Positions 1 through 11,853 of a stretch of 64,000 nucleotides of DNA are shown here, piece by piece. Location of the stretch: contig CM039139.1 in the NCBI GenBank assembly GCA_022036555.1, forward strand, positions 10,056,262 through 10,120,261. Reading direction: 5' to 3'. Position numbers and translations under genes: made by a program. This stretch comes from Microstegium vimineum (lineage: Eukaryota; Streptophyta; Magnoliopsida; Poales; Poaceae). Every line of letters starts with the position of its first letter. Position 1 is the stretch's first letter. A model generated the notes under the pieces. The model worked only from the letters and a program-made list of their open reading frames with translations. It was not told the origin of the DNA and ran no database searches.

Positions 1-1
1 G

Positions 2-913
2 GCGTGTCAGCTGGGTGGAGCCGACAACGACCATGTCATCATTCGGCAACTCCCTCTGTTCCTCTTCGACACCGCTTGCAGATGGCTCGAGGAGCTGCCC
101 CCGGACTTGATCCAAGACTGGCCCGACCTGGTCAGGATCTTCGAGGGCAACTTCAAAGGCACCTACGAGCGGTCGGGCAACCCCTGGGACCTCCGCAGCT
201 GCAAGCAGAAGCCAGGGGAGACCCTCCGCGCCTTCACCCGCCGGTTCTCGAGGCAGCGTACCGCACTAACCCACATCTCTGACCATGAGGTCATTACGGC
301 GTTCATTGCCGGAACAACCTGCAAGGAGTTGGTGCGGGAGCTGGGGCGAAACACCCCCAAGACCGCCAACGAGCTCATGGACGTCATCGCCAACTACGCA
401 GCTGGCGAAGAAGCCGTTGGCGCGTTCTTCCAGATACCTCCAGAGAAGGGGAAGGGCAAGGCGGATGAGCCCGGGGGCTCGGACGACGAGCCCAAGAAGA
501 ACAATGGGCCCAGAAGGAACAACAACGGCAACGGTGGCAAGAAGAAGAAGAAGAAGAACCAACCGGGCCGACGCCGCGTCGAGCCCGACGTCGAACCCGA
601 CGACGGGCCCGACGACCTTGTCGTTGCGGCAGACAAAAAGAAGCCTCGAGGGCCCCCTCCCGACGGGGGCGTCTTCAACAAGATGCTGAAGGAGCCCTGT
701 CCCTGCCATATGGGACCAGCCAACCACCGTCTCGAAGACTGTCGCATGCTTCGAAAGCATGTTGTCCCTCCCGGCTTCAAGAGAGACGACGGCAGGGAAG
801 ACCCACCCTGCGACCTCCTCGTCAAAGGCGACGTCAAGAAAGGGGGCTTCCCCGAAATCCACGACTGCTACATGATCTACAGGGGGCCCTCGACTCGACT
901 CACCATGCGCTAG
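2..913 (+). pseudogene. gag: gag fragment (retrotransposon Gag plus CCHC-like knuckle)
   Basis: Frame 2 is open from the first codon of the window to a TAG at 911-913, so the true start is outside. The first ~130 residues look like the Retrotrans_gag capsid domain (W-P-DL, a PWDL motif, then LRAFTRRFS and later ITAFIAGT). A lysine/glycine/proline-rich linker follows, with a poly-lysine stretch near 540-560. Near 694-741 comes a degenerate zinc knuckle with the spacing C-x-C-H, H, C (CPCH...NHRLEDC). Gag would coat the RNA and form the particle. Because the protease continues in the same frame after two stops (911-913 and a TGA near 962-964), the original was probably one gag-pol frame. Confidence is high for the family and high that this copy is broken. 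Confidence 0.85.
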
Positions 914-1664
914 CGCAAAAGGGAGCGTCGAGAGGTCTTCTCCGTTCGAGCCCAGGCTCCTTGATACCTCGACTGGTCACACACGCCGATCACCTTCGAC
1001 CAGGACGACCACCCCGAGCACATCCCCAACGCTGGGGTCTACCCGCTCGTCGTCGATCCGATCATCCTCGACACCCGCCTCACAAAGGTACTCATGGATG
1101 GGGGGAGCAGCCTCAACATCATCTACGCCGAGACCCTCGACCTCCTGGGAATCCCGAGGACCATGCTCCTGCCCAGCGCGGGGGGGGGGTTCCACGGGAT
1201 CGTCCCGGGGAAGAAGGCACTCCCAATCGGCCGCGTCAAGCTACCCGTTTGCTTCGGCGTCCCCTCAAACTTCCGAAAGGAAGAGATGACCTTCGAGGTG
1301 GTTGCGTTCCGAGGCACCTACCACGCCATCATCGGTCGACCTCAAGACCAGGGTACGCCAAGTTCATGGCGGTCCCGAACTACGCCTACCTCAAGCTCAA
1401 GATGCCAGGGCCCTCGGGGTCATCACCGTTGACACCTCCTACGAGCACGCATACGACTGCGACGTCGAGTGCGTGGAAAAAGCCGAAGCTGTCGAGGATT
1501 CGGCCATCCTCGCGGCCCTCGACGACTTGTCCGGAGAAATCCCCGACCCCAAGCGACACGCCGGCAACTTCAAGCCGGCGGAAGACACCAAGAACGTCCC
1601 GCTCGACCCCGGCCTCGCGGATGGGAAGGTGCTGACGATCAGCGCCACCCTCGAGCCCAAATAG
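914..1664 (+). pseudogene. retropepsin-like protease region of pol, frame-disrupted
   Basis: The aspartic protease signature is read as VLMDGGSSLNIIY at about 1088-1126 (D-G-G rather than the more common D-S/T-G, as in many plant Ty3 elements). The downstream flap/hairpin part (AFRGTYHAIIGRP) ends near 1341. Then the frame moves from 2 to 1 near 1345-1350 and to 3 near 1410, and the linker to RT ends with TAG at 1662-1664. At least two indels and several stops are therefore present. The enzyme would have cut the gag-pol polyprotein. It is called from the active-site motif and its place between gag and RT. Confidence 0.75.
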
Positions 1665-3011
1665 GAAGCAGTGCTCGTCAACTTTCTCCGTGCGAATGCC
1701 GATGTGTTTGCATGGAGTCCCTCGGATATGCCGGGCATTCTGAGGGAAGTCGCCGAGCACTCCTTGGACATCCGAGCCGGGTCCAAACCGGTGAAGCAAC
1801 GGCTGTGCCGCTTCGACGAGGAGAAGCGCAGGATCATCGGGGAGGAGGTCGATAAGCTTTTGAAGGCCGGATTCATCAAGGAGGTACATCATCCCGAGTG
1901 GTTAGCTAACCCCGTACTTGTTAAGAAAAAGAATGGGAAGGATAGGATGTGTGTAGACTACACCAGTTTAAATAAAGCATGTCCCAAGGTTCCTTTCCCA
2001 CTGCCACGCATCAATCAAATAGTAGATTCCACTGCGGGATGCGAAACCCTCTGCTTCCTTGATGCATATTCCGGCTACCACCAAATAAAGATGAAAGAGT
2101 CCGATCAGCTCGCGACTTCCTTCATCACCCCCTTCGGCATGTTTTGCTACCTCACCATGCCCTTCGGTTTGCGAAACGCCGGGGCCACCTACCAGCGATG
2201 CATGCTCCACGTCTTCGGGAAGCACATAGGGCCGACCGTCGAGGCCTATGTCGATGACATCGTGGTCAAGTCCAAGACAATCGGAAACCTGGTCGGGGAT
2301 CTCGAAATCGCATTTGGGTGCCTCCGGGCAAATGAGAAGTGTGTCTTCGGGGTCCCTCGAGGCATGCTCTTGGGGTACATAGTTTCCCAACGCGGGATCG
2401 AGGCCAATCCCGAGAAGGTAACCGCAATCACAAGGATGGGCCCGATCAACGATCTCAAGAGCGTGCAAAGGGTCACGGGGTGCCTCGCCGCCCTCAGCCG
2501 GTTCATCTCGAGGCTCGGAGAGAAGGCCCTACCCCTTTACCGCCTCCTGAAGAAGACGGAACACTTCGCGTGGACCACCGAAGCCGAGGAATCACTCTCG
2601 AAGCTCAAGGCCTTGCTCACCTCGCCTCCAGTCTTGGTACCCCCGAGTCCGACCGAGCCCCTCTTACTCTACGTCGCGGCAACTACCCAGGTAGTCAGCG
2701 TTGTCGTAGTAGTCGAGAGGGAGGAAGAAGGACACGCCCTGCCGGTTCAGAGGCCTGTCTACTTCGTGAGCGAGGTGCTCTCCGAGACCAAGACGAGGTA
2801 CCCCCACATCCAGAAGCTGTTGTACGCAATCGTCCTCACTCGGCGCAAGCTCAAACACTATTTCCTGGGCCACCCGGTTACTGTGGTCTCGTCCTTCCCC
2901 CTCGGGGAAATAATCCAGAACCGGGAGGTGTCAGGAAGAATCGCCAAGTGGTCGGTCGAGCTCATGGGGGAAACCCTTTCCTACGCCCCTCGGAAGGCCA
3001 TCAAGTCTTAG
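1665..3011 (+). pseudogene. pol: reverse transcriptase plus first RNase H of pol
   Basis: The frame is open from just after the stop at 1662-1664 to TAG at 3009-3011. RT blocks are present in order: WLANPVLVKKKNGKDRMCVDY (about 1899-1961), FLDAYSGYHQI (2056-2088), FGLRNAGATYQR (2164-2199) and the catalytic YVDD at 2247-2258. LGYIVSQRGIEANPEK (2373-2420) matches the thumb. About 2660-2990 holds a degenerate first RNase H (LLLYVAAT, PVYFVSEVLSE, YPHIQKLLYAIV). It would copy element RNA into DNA. The frame has no ATG at its start because it is a cleavage product of a polyprotein. Nothing in the catalytic blocks is missing, so decay lies mainly in the flanking stops. Confidence 0.93.
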
Positions 3012-3590
3012 GTACTGGCAGATTTCGTTGCAGAATGGACCGACACCCAACTACCCCCAGCGCCGGTTCAGAACGAGCTCTGGACCATGTACTTCGACGG
3101 ATCGTTGATGAAGACGGGGGCAGGTGCCGGATTGCTGTTCATATCACCCTCAGGGGTCCACATGCGCTACGTCATCCGGCTCCACTTCCCCGCCTCCAAC
3201 AACGTCGCCGAGTACGAGGCCCTCATCAACGGCCTGCGCATCGCCATCGAACTCGGTGTTCGACGCCTCGACGTGCGGGGGGACTCTCAGTTGGTAATCG
3301 ACCAAGTGATGAAAGATTCGAGCTGCCATGACCTCAAGATGGAAGCCTACTGCAAGGAGATCTAAAAACTCGAGGACAAGTTCTGCGGCCTCGAGCTCAA
3401 CCACGTCGCCCGTCGGTATAACGAAGCTGCCGACGAGCTGGCCAAAATCGCGTCTACTCGAGGTACGGTTCCCCCCGACATCTTCTCGAGGGATCTTCAC
3501 AAGTCGTCCGTCGACCTAGACTCGGGGACTCCCACCCTCGAGAAAGGGGTCGATCCACCCCCCTCGACCGATCCCCCCTCGAGCGGGGAA
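3012..3590 (+). pseudogene. second (archaeal-type) RNase H of pol
   Basis: In the same frame as RT, after the TAG at 3009-3011, the sequence reads LADFVAEW, then MYFDGS (about 3087-3104), GAGAGLLFISPSG, NNVAEYEAL, VRGDSQLVI and, after an ochre stop at 3363-3365, RRYNEAADELAKIAS (about 3412-3456). The D, E, D and final N/D-E-A-x-x-L-A residues fit an RNase H fold. A second RNase H between the RT-linked one and integrase is characteristic of Tat elements, where it is thought to have replaced the decayed first copy. A proline/serine-rich linker leads to integrase. Confidence 0.85.
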
Positions 3591-4883
3591 GAGGTCATGG
3601 AGATCGACGGGGCTGCCGCGGCGCCAACCCCTCCGACGGATTGGCGCGCACCCTACCTCGAGTACCTGACACGGGGCGAACTCCCAGAAGACCACACGGA
3701 GGCCCGTCGTGTAGCCCGATGTGCCAAAACCTACGTTTTGTACGGGGATGGCCGCGAGCTATATCGACGCAGCCCGTCCGGTGTACTTCAGCGCTGCCTC
3801 ACCCTCGAGGAGGGGAGGGCACTGCTGAAGGATCTACACTCGGGGGCTTGTGGCCACCACGCGGCGCCAAGAACGCTGGTAGGAAGTGCCTTTCGACAAG
3901 GCTTCTACTGGCCGACGGCCGTCACCGACGCCACCAAACTCGTCCGATCTTGCAAGGGATGCCAATTTTACGCCAGGCAGACCCACCTACCCGCCCAAGC
4001 TCTTCAGATGATACCTATAACCTGGTCGTTCGCAGTATGGGGGCTCGACATGGTCGGCCCCCTGAAAAGAACCTAGGGTGGCCACACCCACCTCCTCGTG
4101 GCTATAGACAAGTTCTCGAAGTGGATCGAGGCTCGACCCATCGCCAACATCCAGTCTCGACAAGCCGTGCTATTCTTCACCGACATCATCCACCGCTTCG
4201 GAGTCCCCAACGTCATCATCACCGACAACGACACGCAATTTACCGGCCAAAAGTTTCTGGACTTCTGTGATCATCACCACATCAGGGTGAATTGGTCCGC
4301 AGTCGCCCACCCTCGAACTAACGGTCAGGTCGAGCGCGCCAATGGTATGGTTTTGCAGGGCCTCAAGCCAAGGATCTTCGATCGGCTGAACAGACATGGC
4401 AGGAGATGGGTCGATGAGCTGCCCGCTGTGCTATGGAGTCTCCGAACGACACCAAGTCGAGCCACGGGGTTTTCTCCGCTCTTCTTGGTCTATGGGTCCG
4501 AGGTCGTCCTCCCCACAGACCTCGAGTACGGGTCCCCTCGACTGAAAGCCTACAGCGAGAAAACCAACACAGCAGCCCGAGAGGACTCCCTCGACCAACT
4601 CAAGGAAGCCCGAGAGGTGGCCCTCTTCAAGTCGGCAAAGTACCAGCAGACGCTGCGGCGCTACCACGACAAAAATGTGCGCAAAAGGGACCTCGACGTC
4701 GGCGACCTCGTTCTGCGCTGTCGACAAAGCAACAAGGGTCGTCACAAGTTGACGCCACCTTGGGAGGGACCCTTCATCGTGGCAGAGGTGTTGAAGCCTG
4801 GCACTTACAAGCTGAAGAACGAAAAGGGCGAGATCTTCACCAACGCGTGGAACATCGAACAGCTACGTCGTTTCTATCCCTAA
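3591..4883 (+). pseudogene. integrase of pol, one internal stop
   Basis: The N-terminal zinc-binding HHCC module is visible (GACGHH near 3847-3864, SCKGCQ near 3949-3966). The DDE core starts with WGLDMVGP (about 4039-4062), is cut by TAG at 4074-4076, resumes with LLVAIDKFSKWIE, and continues through ITDNDTQF (about 4218-4241) and TNGQVERANG (about 4318-4347). The C-terminal strand-rich domain (WEGPFIVAEV...GTYKL) ends NIEQLRRFYP and TAA at 4881-4883. The protein would insert the cDNA. All three catalytic acids are readable, so the TAG is the one obvious lesion in this domain. Confidence 0.92.
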
Positions 4884-5660
4884 GGCCTCAGGGCCTCGTA
4901 CATTTTCGCATTTATGTACAAATTCCTGAATGAACAGAAAACCCACGATCCTAGCGTTTTCATCTTCATTCGCGACTCGAGGTAGAGTTGCTCTACCCCT
5001 CGACGCCTCTCTTTCTTCTGCCCCTCGAAGCACGCTTAGCGCAGGTTAGGATATGCGCTCGAACTCCCTAAGGGTCGTGGGTGTCGTCGAGCCAGGAACT
5101 CTCCTACGCCCCCGGGCTAAGGTACTCCCGCTCACACCCCCCCTCGAGGGCCTCGGGCGTGCGTCCAACAACCGCGCCAAAAAGTGGAGCGTGAAGGACG
5201 GCGGAAGTAATAGTAGCTCGAGAGATCACCGCTCGTGGTCAAAAAGGTAGGCTCGACCCTGCTCCCGCAGAGTCGAGCCTCCCTCGGGGGCTAACAGGGG
5301 GGACCCCCTCCTAAGTCCCCGAAAAACTCGAACGTTTTTTTGAAAACTCGGCTTTCCCTCTCTTTCTTTCCCTCGAGTAAGCTTCATGACTAAGTAAAGA
5401 CGCCTCGAACTCCCTAAGGGCTGCGGGTGTCGTCGAGCCAGGGACTCTCCTACGCCCCAGGGCTACGGTATCCCAGCTCGCTCCCCCCCTTCCAGGGATA
5501 TGAGCGTGCGTCGAGCACTTAGTTCACAAGCGTCGACCCAGGCAAAGAAAAGCAGAGAGAGCTCGAGAAACCAAAATAACAATGTGCATCTCGATCAAAA
5601 TGCATTAGATATAAGAAGCCCTCGGGGGCTCGGCATTGTATCATTACAAAAACTTAACTG
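4884..5660. other. Non-coding spacer between pol and antisense gene, with a ~90-bp direct repeat
   Basis: No convincing gene on either strand. A unit beginning CTCGAACTCCCTAAGGG occurs at about 5058-5147 and again at about 5404-5490, roughly 346 bp apart, sharing the phrases GGTGTCGTCGAGCCAGG and ACTCTCCTACGCCCC. A CCTCGGGGGCTA phrase at about 5282-5293 resembles the purine-rich sequences near the 3' LTR. Confidence 0.6.
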
Positions 5661-8600
5661 TTACACGGACCTTCCTGTCCAGATATGGCTCGCAGGCCTG
5701 GGACTACTCAGCGAGGGGGTCACCGTCCTCAAGAAACAATGCAGGAAGTTGGGCATCACGCGTTGGCCACATCGGAAGGTGAAGAGTCTGCAGAAGCTCA
5801 TCGACAACATCCGAGGGCTACTCGGCGCCACCTCCGTCTGCCGAGGGGATCCCTCGGGCTCGAAGAGCTTCGCCAGCTCGCCTCTGGGCACCTCCGCAAG
5901 ATCCATCAACTTCTGGCACCTCGCGTTGTTCTCTTCGTCAGTCAGCCTCGGGTCGGTGGCAAACCCGTTGGAGACGACGTTGAGTTCATAATTGTAGGCC
6001 GAGTTGACGACCGCGAGGGCCCGCTTCACGCCCACATGCAGGGCATCACGGACGTGCTCCGTCACCTCCTGCGTCATGGAGTAGAAGTGGCGCAGCAGGG
6101 AGTCCCCTCGAGCGTCGCCCTCGACCTCCGGCTCCGGCGCGACCGAGAGGTCGTCCCAGAAGGTGTTGATGACGCCCGCGAGCATCGTGTTAAGGTTCAC
6201 CTCAGTCCCGAGGAGGCCCTGAAGACTGGTCAGGTCCTCGTGGGCTCAGACCTTGTCTGCTGCGAGCTCTGCCAAAACAAACACATAACCCGGTCAAAAC
6301 CAAAACAACAGGAAAAGGGTCGAGGCCGGGCAGATTCAGCAACACTCTCGAGAAACTTACCTTGGACATGCGCCTCCAGGGTGGCATAGCCTCGCTTGGT
6401 CTCCTCGAGTTGGCGGCGGACGTCGATAAGCTCGGTGGCTTGGCCGCTGACCTTAGCCTCGAGGCCCTCGATGACTTTGCCAGCGTCATCGAGGGCTCTC
6501 TTCTGGTTCATCGCCACCACACCCAGGGAGGTCACGCGGGTCCGAGCCTTCTCCTCCGAGGCGGCCAGCATGTCGCGCTTGCGGGAGACGATTAGGTCGC
6601 CCCGGAGCCCCCGGATGCCCTCCGTCGCCCGGGCCAACTCCTCCTTCAGCCGGGCGGCCTCTTCCTCGGCCTTGCGCTTGGCCTCGAGGGCAGCGTCCCG
6701 CTCATGCCCGACCTTGATGGTCGACTGAAGGGCATCGTCGATCCTTGACTGCGCCGTCGCCTGGGCGGCCTGGGCTGCCTCCTGCACGGCCTCCACCCCG
6801 GCCCTCGCGTGAGCGATCTTGGAATCGGCGTCCTCCCGCGCAGTTGCCGCCTCGGCTCTCGCCTGGGCGGCCTCGGCCTCCGCCCTCCCCAGCGAAGCGC
6901 GAAGGGCGGGGAGCTCCTCCTGCACTTGGAGGATGAACTGGGACTTGTCATAAGACCTCGACCTCAGCTCCTGACGAAGATGAAAAACAAGATCATCAGA
7001 AAAATAGCCAGACGATCCAAGAAAATTCAAAGGGAGAACGGAACCCACCTCCATCCCCCGATGTATGTCCACGGCGGCAACGTTCGCGGCGAGGCGCACC
7101 GAGTGCTCGAACCAGGCCCGGTACTCCTCCAAGTGCTCCCACGTCCAGAGCTCGGCCTGGTCGTCGAGCGTGAGGAAGAGCCGCTCGGGGTCTCGAGGCT
7201 CCGCCAGCTCGAGGACCTCTTGTCCCCAGTACGGGCTGCGGAGAGCGATCCTCTCTTGGACCTCCCGCATGACGCCCTGGCGCGCTACAGCGGCACCCCC
7301 GCGGCGCTCCAACTCCTCTTGCCAGGCGAAGAAGGGAGAATACCCCTCCGGCTGGCCTCTCCCGGCCCCGGGGCCACCCCGCGAAGAGGTCGACGGCCCC
7401 ACCGAGCCATCGCCACCGGGCATAGGAAGTCCCGACCAGGGGAACGGCCCTGCACGGCGAAAGACACGAAGAAGTAATCAGTACCTGGCATCGCAAATCC
7501 ACTACGGCTCGAACAAGTCAGAGCACGCCTTACCTCGAGACGTCGACCCCCAGCCTCGAGGCGGGGCCGAGCCACCTCCGGTTCCGCCCGAGGGGCCGAG
7601 ACAACGGTCGTCTCCACCGAGCCCACCAGCTCGGCCACCATCTCGGCCACCTCTTCGGCGGTGGACGACATCTCCATCCCCGTCACTCCCGCCGCGGGTA
7701 ACGCCTCGGGCTGCTTGGCTCGACCCCCCTCCTCGACCCCCGGCGTCGGCAGTGGACCCTCGGAAGACGTGGCAGCGGTCGTGCCCTCACTCTCAAGCCG
7801 GAGCCGCGCCTCCAACGAAGCAAGACCCTCGGGCCATCGCCCCGGCGTCGGGTAAGCCGGGACCTCCCCCTCGTTCGCAGCAACCTGGGGCCCGACCACC
7901 TCCGTCCCGGCAGCGGCTTGGGGCTCCGCCCCCTCGGTCGCGACCACCGTCGACGCAGGTCCCGCGCCTTCCGAGGCGTCGGGCACGACTCCCTCCGACA
8001 GCTGCGCAAGCGCAGTGACACCCACTTCTTCGGCGGCCCTCGCCGACGGGGCGGGCAGGCCCGCCTCTTCCGCCGCCTGAGCAAGTGTCGAAGCGCCCTG
8101 CACTGCCGCGTGCTCCATCGCCTCCCGGGCCCTGGCTGCCCACGCCGCCTCGGGGGTGAGCGTCGAAGGGGGCGGAGCAGCGGGACCGGCCTCGATGGCC
8201 GCCTCGACCACAGTCCCCACCCTCAGCTTCTTGGCAGGGGCGAGAGACGCATCCTCTTGCGGGCGCTTCGACCTGAGAAAGAAACCCGTGCACAACGGTA
8301 AGCACGGGTCGCTAGCAACAAAAAGAAAAATGCAAACAACACCCTCGAGGGCAACTTACCCCTTCGGGGCCAGGCGTTTCTGGCCGACGGCCTTCGGGCC
8401 GATCGAGGTCCTGAACACAACCCTCCGGGGAGCGGGGGTCGAGGCCGCCCTCGGCACCGTCTCCTGGGCAGGGGCCGACGACGCTCCCGTCGTCCCTCTG
8501 CTGGTTTCCTCTTGCGCCGACGGGCCCGACACCCGTGCGCTTGACACGGCAGGCGCTGAGGGCGTGCTCGATCGACCCCCCGACGGGGATCGCGACGACC

Positions 8601-9994
8601 GCGGCACTTCATCTTGAAAAGACACGGGGCGATCCCCCCGTGGCTCGGCTTCAACACTAGGGGCCGACGTCGAGGTCGACCCCTCTCCTCCTCCGGTTCC
8701 GATGGCCGCCCTCGGCTGTTCGGGCGCCGTCTGTTCCTCCTCGCTCCAGTCGACCTCGACGTCACTGTCGCTATCCTCCTCGTCCTCCTCTTCTGAGGGC
8801 GATTCCTCCTCGGGAAGGCCCTCCCGCCTCTGTCGGACTCGGCGCTGATCCCTCTCTTGTTTCTCCAGGGCCTTCTTAGCCTTGACCTTCTTGGCCTTGT
8901 CCTTGGCCTTCTTGTCCTTCTCGGCCTAGAGGCGCCTCGCCTGGGCGTCGCCCCACTCCTCCTTCACCGGCGGCAGCGACTTCCGGAAGGGAACGTTCCC
9001 CTAGGGAACGCAAGGCAGTTAGGACGCAAGCCAAAAAGGTGAACAAGGCAAACACAAGAACCCTAACATAGGAAGAGAACCTTACCAGCTCGATGTACCC
9101 CTCGTCCAGCCTCATGGGGATCCTGGCGATGTTCTTGGCGTCGAACGAGCCCGTGAAGAAGTGGCGGACGCGGCGGACCACCCTCTCGAGGGGCAGCTCG
9201 TCTCCCAGGAGGCGACACCCCGAGAGGTCGACCCCCGGACGCATCTTGTCGAGGCGGAGGGGTCGAGCCATCAGCGGCACGACCCGCCACTGATGGAATG
9301 CCGACGCGACGATCGCCGCCGTGAGTCCCTCCTTCTTTAGACGCCCGACCGAGTCCAGCAGGTTGGTGAGGCGACGCTGCTTCTGCTGCGCGACACCGTA
9401 CCTCCAGCAGTCGGGGTGCGCGTCGATCGTCCTCCCGGTGTAGGCCGGGAGCAGGTTGTCATCGTTCCTCAAGTAAAACCACCCGGAGTGCCATCCGGAG
9501 TGGCTCGACGAAAGCTTCGCCGGGATCCAGAAATCTGATCGCTTGAGGGCGAGGTGGCAGCACCCGGCCCTGACCACCTTGCGGGTACCCTTGACAGCCG
9601 ACGCATGGAAGATGTTTGCCTCGAAGAGATGGAGCCACAACTCCCAGTGAGGCTCGATCCCGAGGTAACCTTCGCACACGGCGGCGAAGACCGCCGCGTG
9701 GCAGACACCGTTGGGGGTGAGGTGTTGAAGCTCCACGCCGTAATGGTAGAGGATCACGCACAGAAGACGGCTGGGTGGGGCGCCTAGCCCCGCCCGGTGG
9801 AAGACCTCGAAGCTCACCACATATCCCTCCGGCGGATTGGGTTCGACATGCTCCGGCGGCGGCACCATCCACTCCGGTCGGTCGGACGAGGTGACAAGCC
9901 AGAGGAGACCGCTCTCCACCATATCCCCCAGGCGCGAGGTGGTCATCGAAGACGCGAGCCAGTCATCGGGACCGACGAGGCTGTACTTGGCCAT
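5661..9994 (-). pseudogene. Antisense spliced gene of the Tat element (gypsy-type transposon domain plus coiled coil)
   Basis: Six exons can be placed on the minus strand, all with GT-AG borders: 9994-9086, 9000-8360, 8272-7534, 7449-7049, 6970-6361 and 6268 to about 5661. The start is the ATG at 9994 (MAKYSLVGPDDW). Exon 1 (303 codons) matches the family annotated as putative gypsy-type transposon domain (PF04195, Transposase_28), with PPEGYVVSFEVFHRAGLG, LHHL-like and WFYL blocks. Exon 2 is very acidic and lysine-rich, exon 3 is Ala/Glu/Val low-complexity, exons 4-5 form a long alanine/glutamate/arginine coiled coil, and exon 6 has an NTFWDDL block. Such antisense genes are known in Tat elements; their function is unknown. 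This copy has at least two in-frame stops (TAG at 8928-8926 in exon 2, TGA at 6248-6246 in exon 6). Transposase activity should not be inferred from the family name. Confidence 0.85.
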
Positions 9995-10191
9995 GGGATC
10001 AAGAAAGCTGGTGCGCTCGGGCTTGGGGACGGAAGGTATGTTCCCAATCTCCCTCTCTTTCTCTCGCGTGCGCAGAGGTCCGGCTCGCAGGGCGTCTAAG
10101 GCAATGGCGGGGAGAAGGAGGTAGGGAGGGCGATGGCAAGGAGGCAGGGAAGGCAAGTGCGCGGAAAAAACACCCAACTCTTCACCTTCGC

Positions 10192-10199
10192 TATTTATA
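10192..10199 (-). promoter_or_regulatory. TATA box of the antisense gene
   Basis: On the minus strand the sequence is TATAAATA, 198 bp upstream of the antisense ATG at 9994. A start site about 30 bp downstream (near 10165) would give a ~170-nt leader. It is the only good TATA element directly upstream of exon 1 and points away from the LTR promoter. Confidence 0.65.
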
Positions 10200-10409
10200 A
10201 GCGGGAGGACAACGGACGGATCCGGCAAAACAGGCAAGAGAATCTCCGCATTTAATGCGCCTGTACTCCCCTCCCTCGTACTCCTCCAGGATAAGGCGTT
10301 ATGTCCCATCGTCGGGCTCCGCACCGCACTCCACCCCGCGCCTGCAACTGTTGCGCCGAACAGACATCGCCTAAAAAGGCGCGCGGCCAGAAACGTTATA
10401 TTCAGAGGT

Positions 10410-11582
10410 AAGGAATCTTGAGGCAGCGAGAGCTGGCCCTCGAAAGAGGGTTCGACAGCTACCCTCGAGTACCCGAGGGCAGAAATGACCTCGGGTTAGG
10501 ACTTCGGTGCACCCCCAAAATCACGAGGGGACAAAGGCCGGCCTACGAACGGGCTCGATAGCCCCCCTCGAGTACCCGAGGTCTGAGGAGACCTCGGGTC
10601 GTCAACTCCAGTCTACTCCCCAACCTCGAAGGGATAAAGGCTGGCCCTTTCGCGGGGTTCGACGGCCTCCCTCGAGAGCTCCAAGCCTAATGGGCAAAGG
10701 CAAAGGTATGTCCCTGAGTTCAATACAACTACCTGCTTTTCTCCCTCGGCGTTCCACAAGGCAGGACTCCTCCTTCTGAGGATAGCGTCGGATGACAAAC
10801 CATCCATCAAATCTTGAGGGAGTGAAGGCTGGCCCTTACATAGGGTTCGACAGCCGCCCTCGAGTACCTGAGGTCAGGAAGGACCCATGGTTAACGGACT
10901 CAGGTCCACCCCTAAATCTTGAGGGAGCGAAGGCTGGCCCCACGAATGGGGTTCGACAGCCGCCCTCGAGTATGCGAGTCAGGGATGTCCCAGGGGCCAG
11001 GCGCGTGCCCCTAGCTCGAGAACGAACTCTCGAGGTCCCCTGGGACATATCCGAGGCATAACCACGGAATACCTAAGGATCCCTGCGCTGGGAGGCATCG
11101 AGTCACCAACTCCTATCGAACGGGGTTGGCACCTTGGTAAGCCATATGGTCTTGCTTAGTAAGCCTTACGGTCTTACTTAAATGAGAACGCCTCCGGGCC
11201 ACTAGTCGACCCCTATCGAATGGGGCACGAGTTCTCACTCGGATTTTTACCCGTACTAGGCACCATTTCTAATGGACTCATGCCCGAGAACAGCTCACCG
11301 AGGACTTCGGGCTCGTCCTAACGAGGATAGCACAATGCTCTTCACCCCACAATCCGAACGCAAGGATCCGTGGGAAGGACGCTATGAGGTAGTGAAGGCC
11401 TAGCCATTCGAGGGCTCGAGGGCCTGACTACGCACGACACCCCTCGACGAAAGAGGGTCGAAAAAACTCGTGACCTGGCAGACGCAGTTGACCTCTCGGT
11501 TGGGACGCTACGACTCTAGTTATGCTCGAGAGAGCGAAGGCTGGCCCTCGGTAGGGTTCGACAGCCGCCCTCGAACACTCCT
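10410..11582. repeat. Six interspersed copies of a ~60-bp GC-rich unit
   Basis: A unit of the form CTTGAGGGAGCGAAGGCTGG-CC...GGGTTCGACAGCCGCCCTCGAGTA...GAGGTC appears at about 10413-10480, 10516-10582, 10620-10682, 10808-10875, 10914-10980 and 11523-11582. Spacing is irregular (roughly 100-190 bp, then a 540-bp gap). No coding frame persists through it. It fills the stretch between the antisense promoter and the 3' LTR and is typical of expanded non-coding DNA in Tat elements. Confidence 0.75.
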
Positions 11583-11688
11583 CTTTTCAGGAAAAGGAAC
11601 GCCCACGGCCTGGCAAACGAGATCGACCCCTCGACAGGGCGCCACATCTCCAGGTAACCTTGAATCCCCTCGGTACAACACATCATAG

Positions 11689-11736
11689 CCCCCAAAGGAG
11701 TTCTTAATCACTCCTCTGGGGCCTCGGGGGCTACCC
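11689..11736 (+). repeat. Upstream duplicate of the pre-LTR hairpin and purine tract
   Basis: The string around 11687-11736 (ATAGCCCCCAAAGGAGTTCT... then CTCCTCTGGGGCCTCGGGGGCTAC) repeats at 11850-11896 next to the LTR, 163 bp downstream, with only a few differences. Here the hairpin arms have one mismatch and no LTR starts after it. Confidence 0.7.
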
Positions 11737-11853
11737 CCGCGGGGTGCGCTCGCGCGCACCCCACGGAGAATCGAACCTCTCACTAACCCTGCAGGTCAAA
11801 CGCAAAACCTCCGGGTAATCCTTACCCCCTCCGAAAAACACGTATCATAGCCC

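Noticed and set aside
266..862. Long minus-strand open frame opposite gag
   Set aside because: It is the GC-rich mirror of the gag frame; leucine/valine-rich with no motif.
8876..10324. Start of the antisense gene at 10324
   Set aside because: That start lies upstream of the TATA box at 10192-10199; the ATG at 9994 fits the promoter and the known N-terminus.
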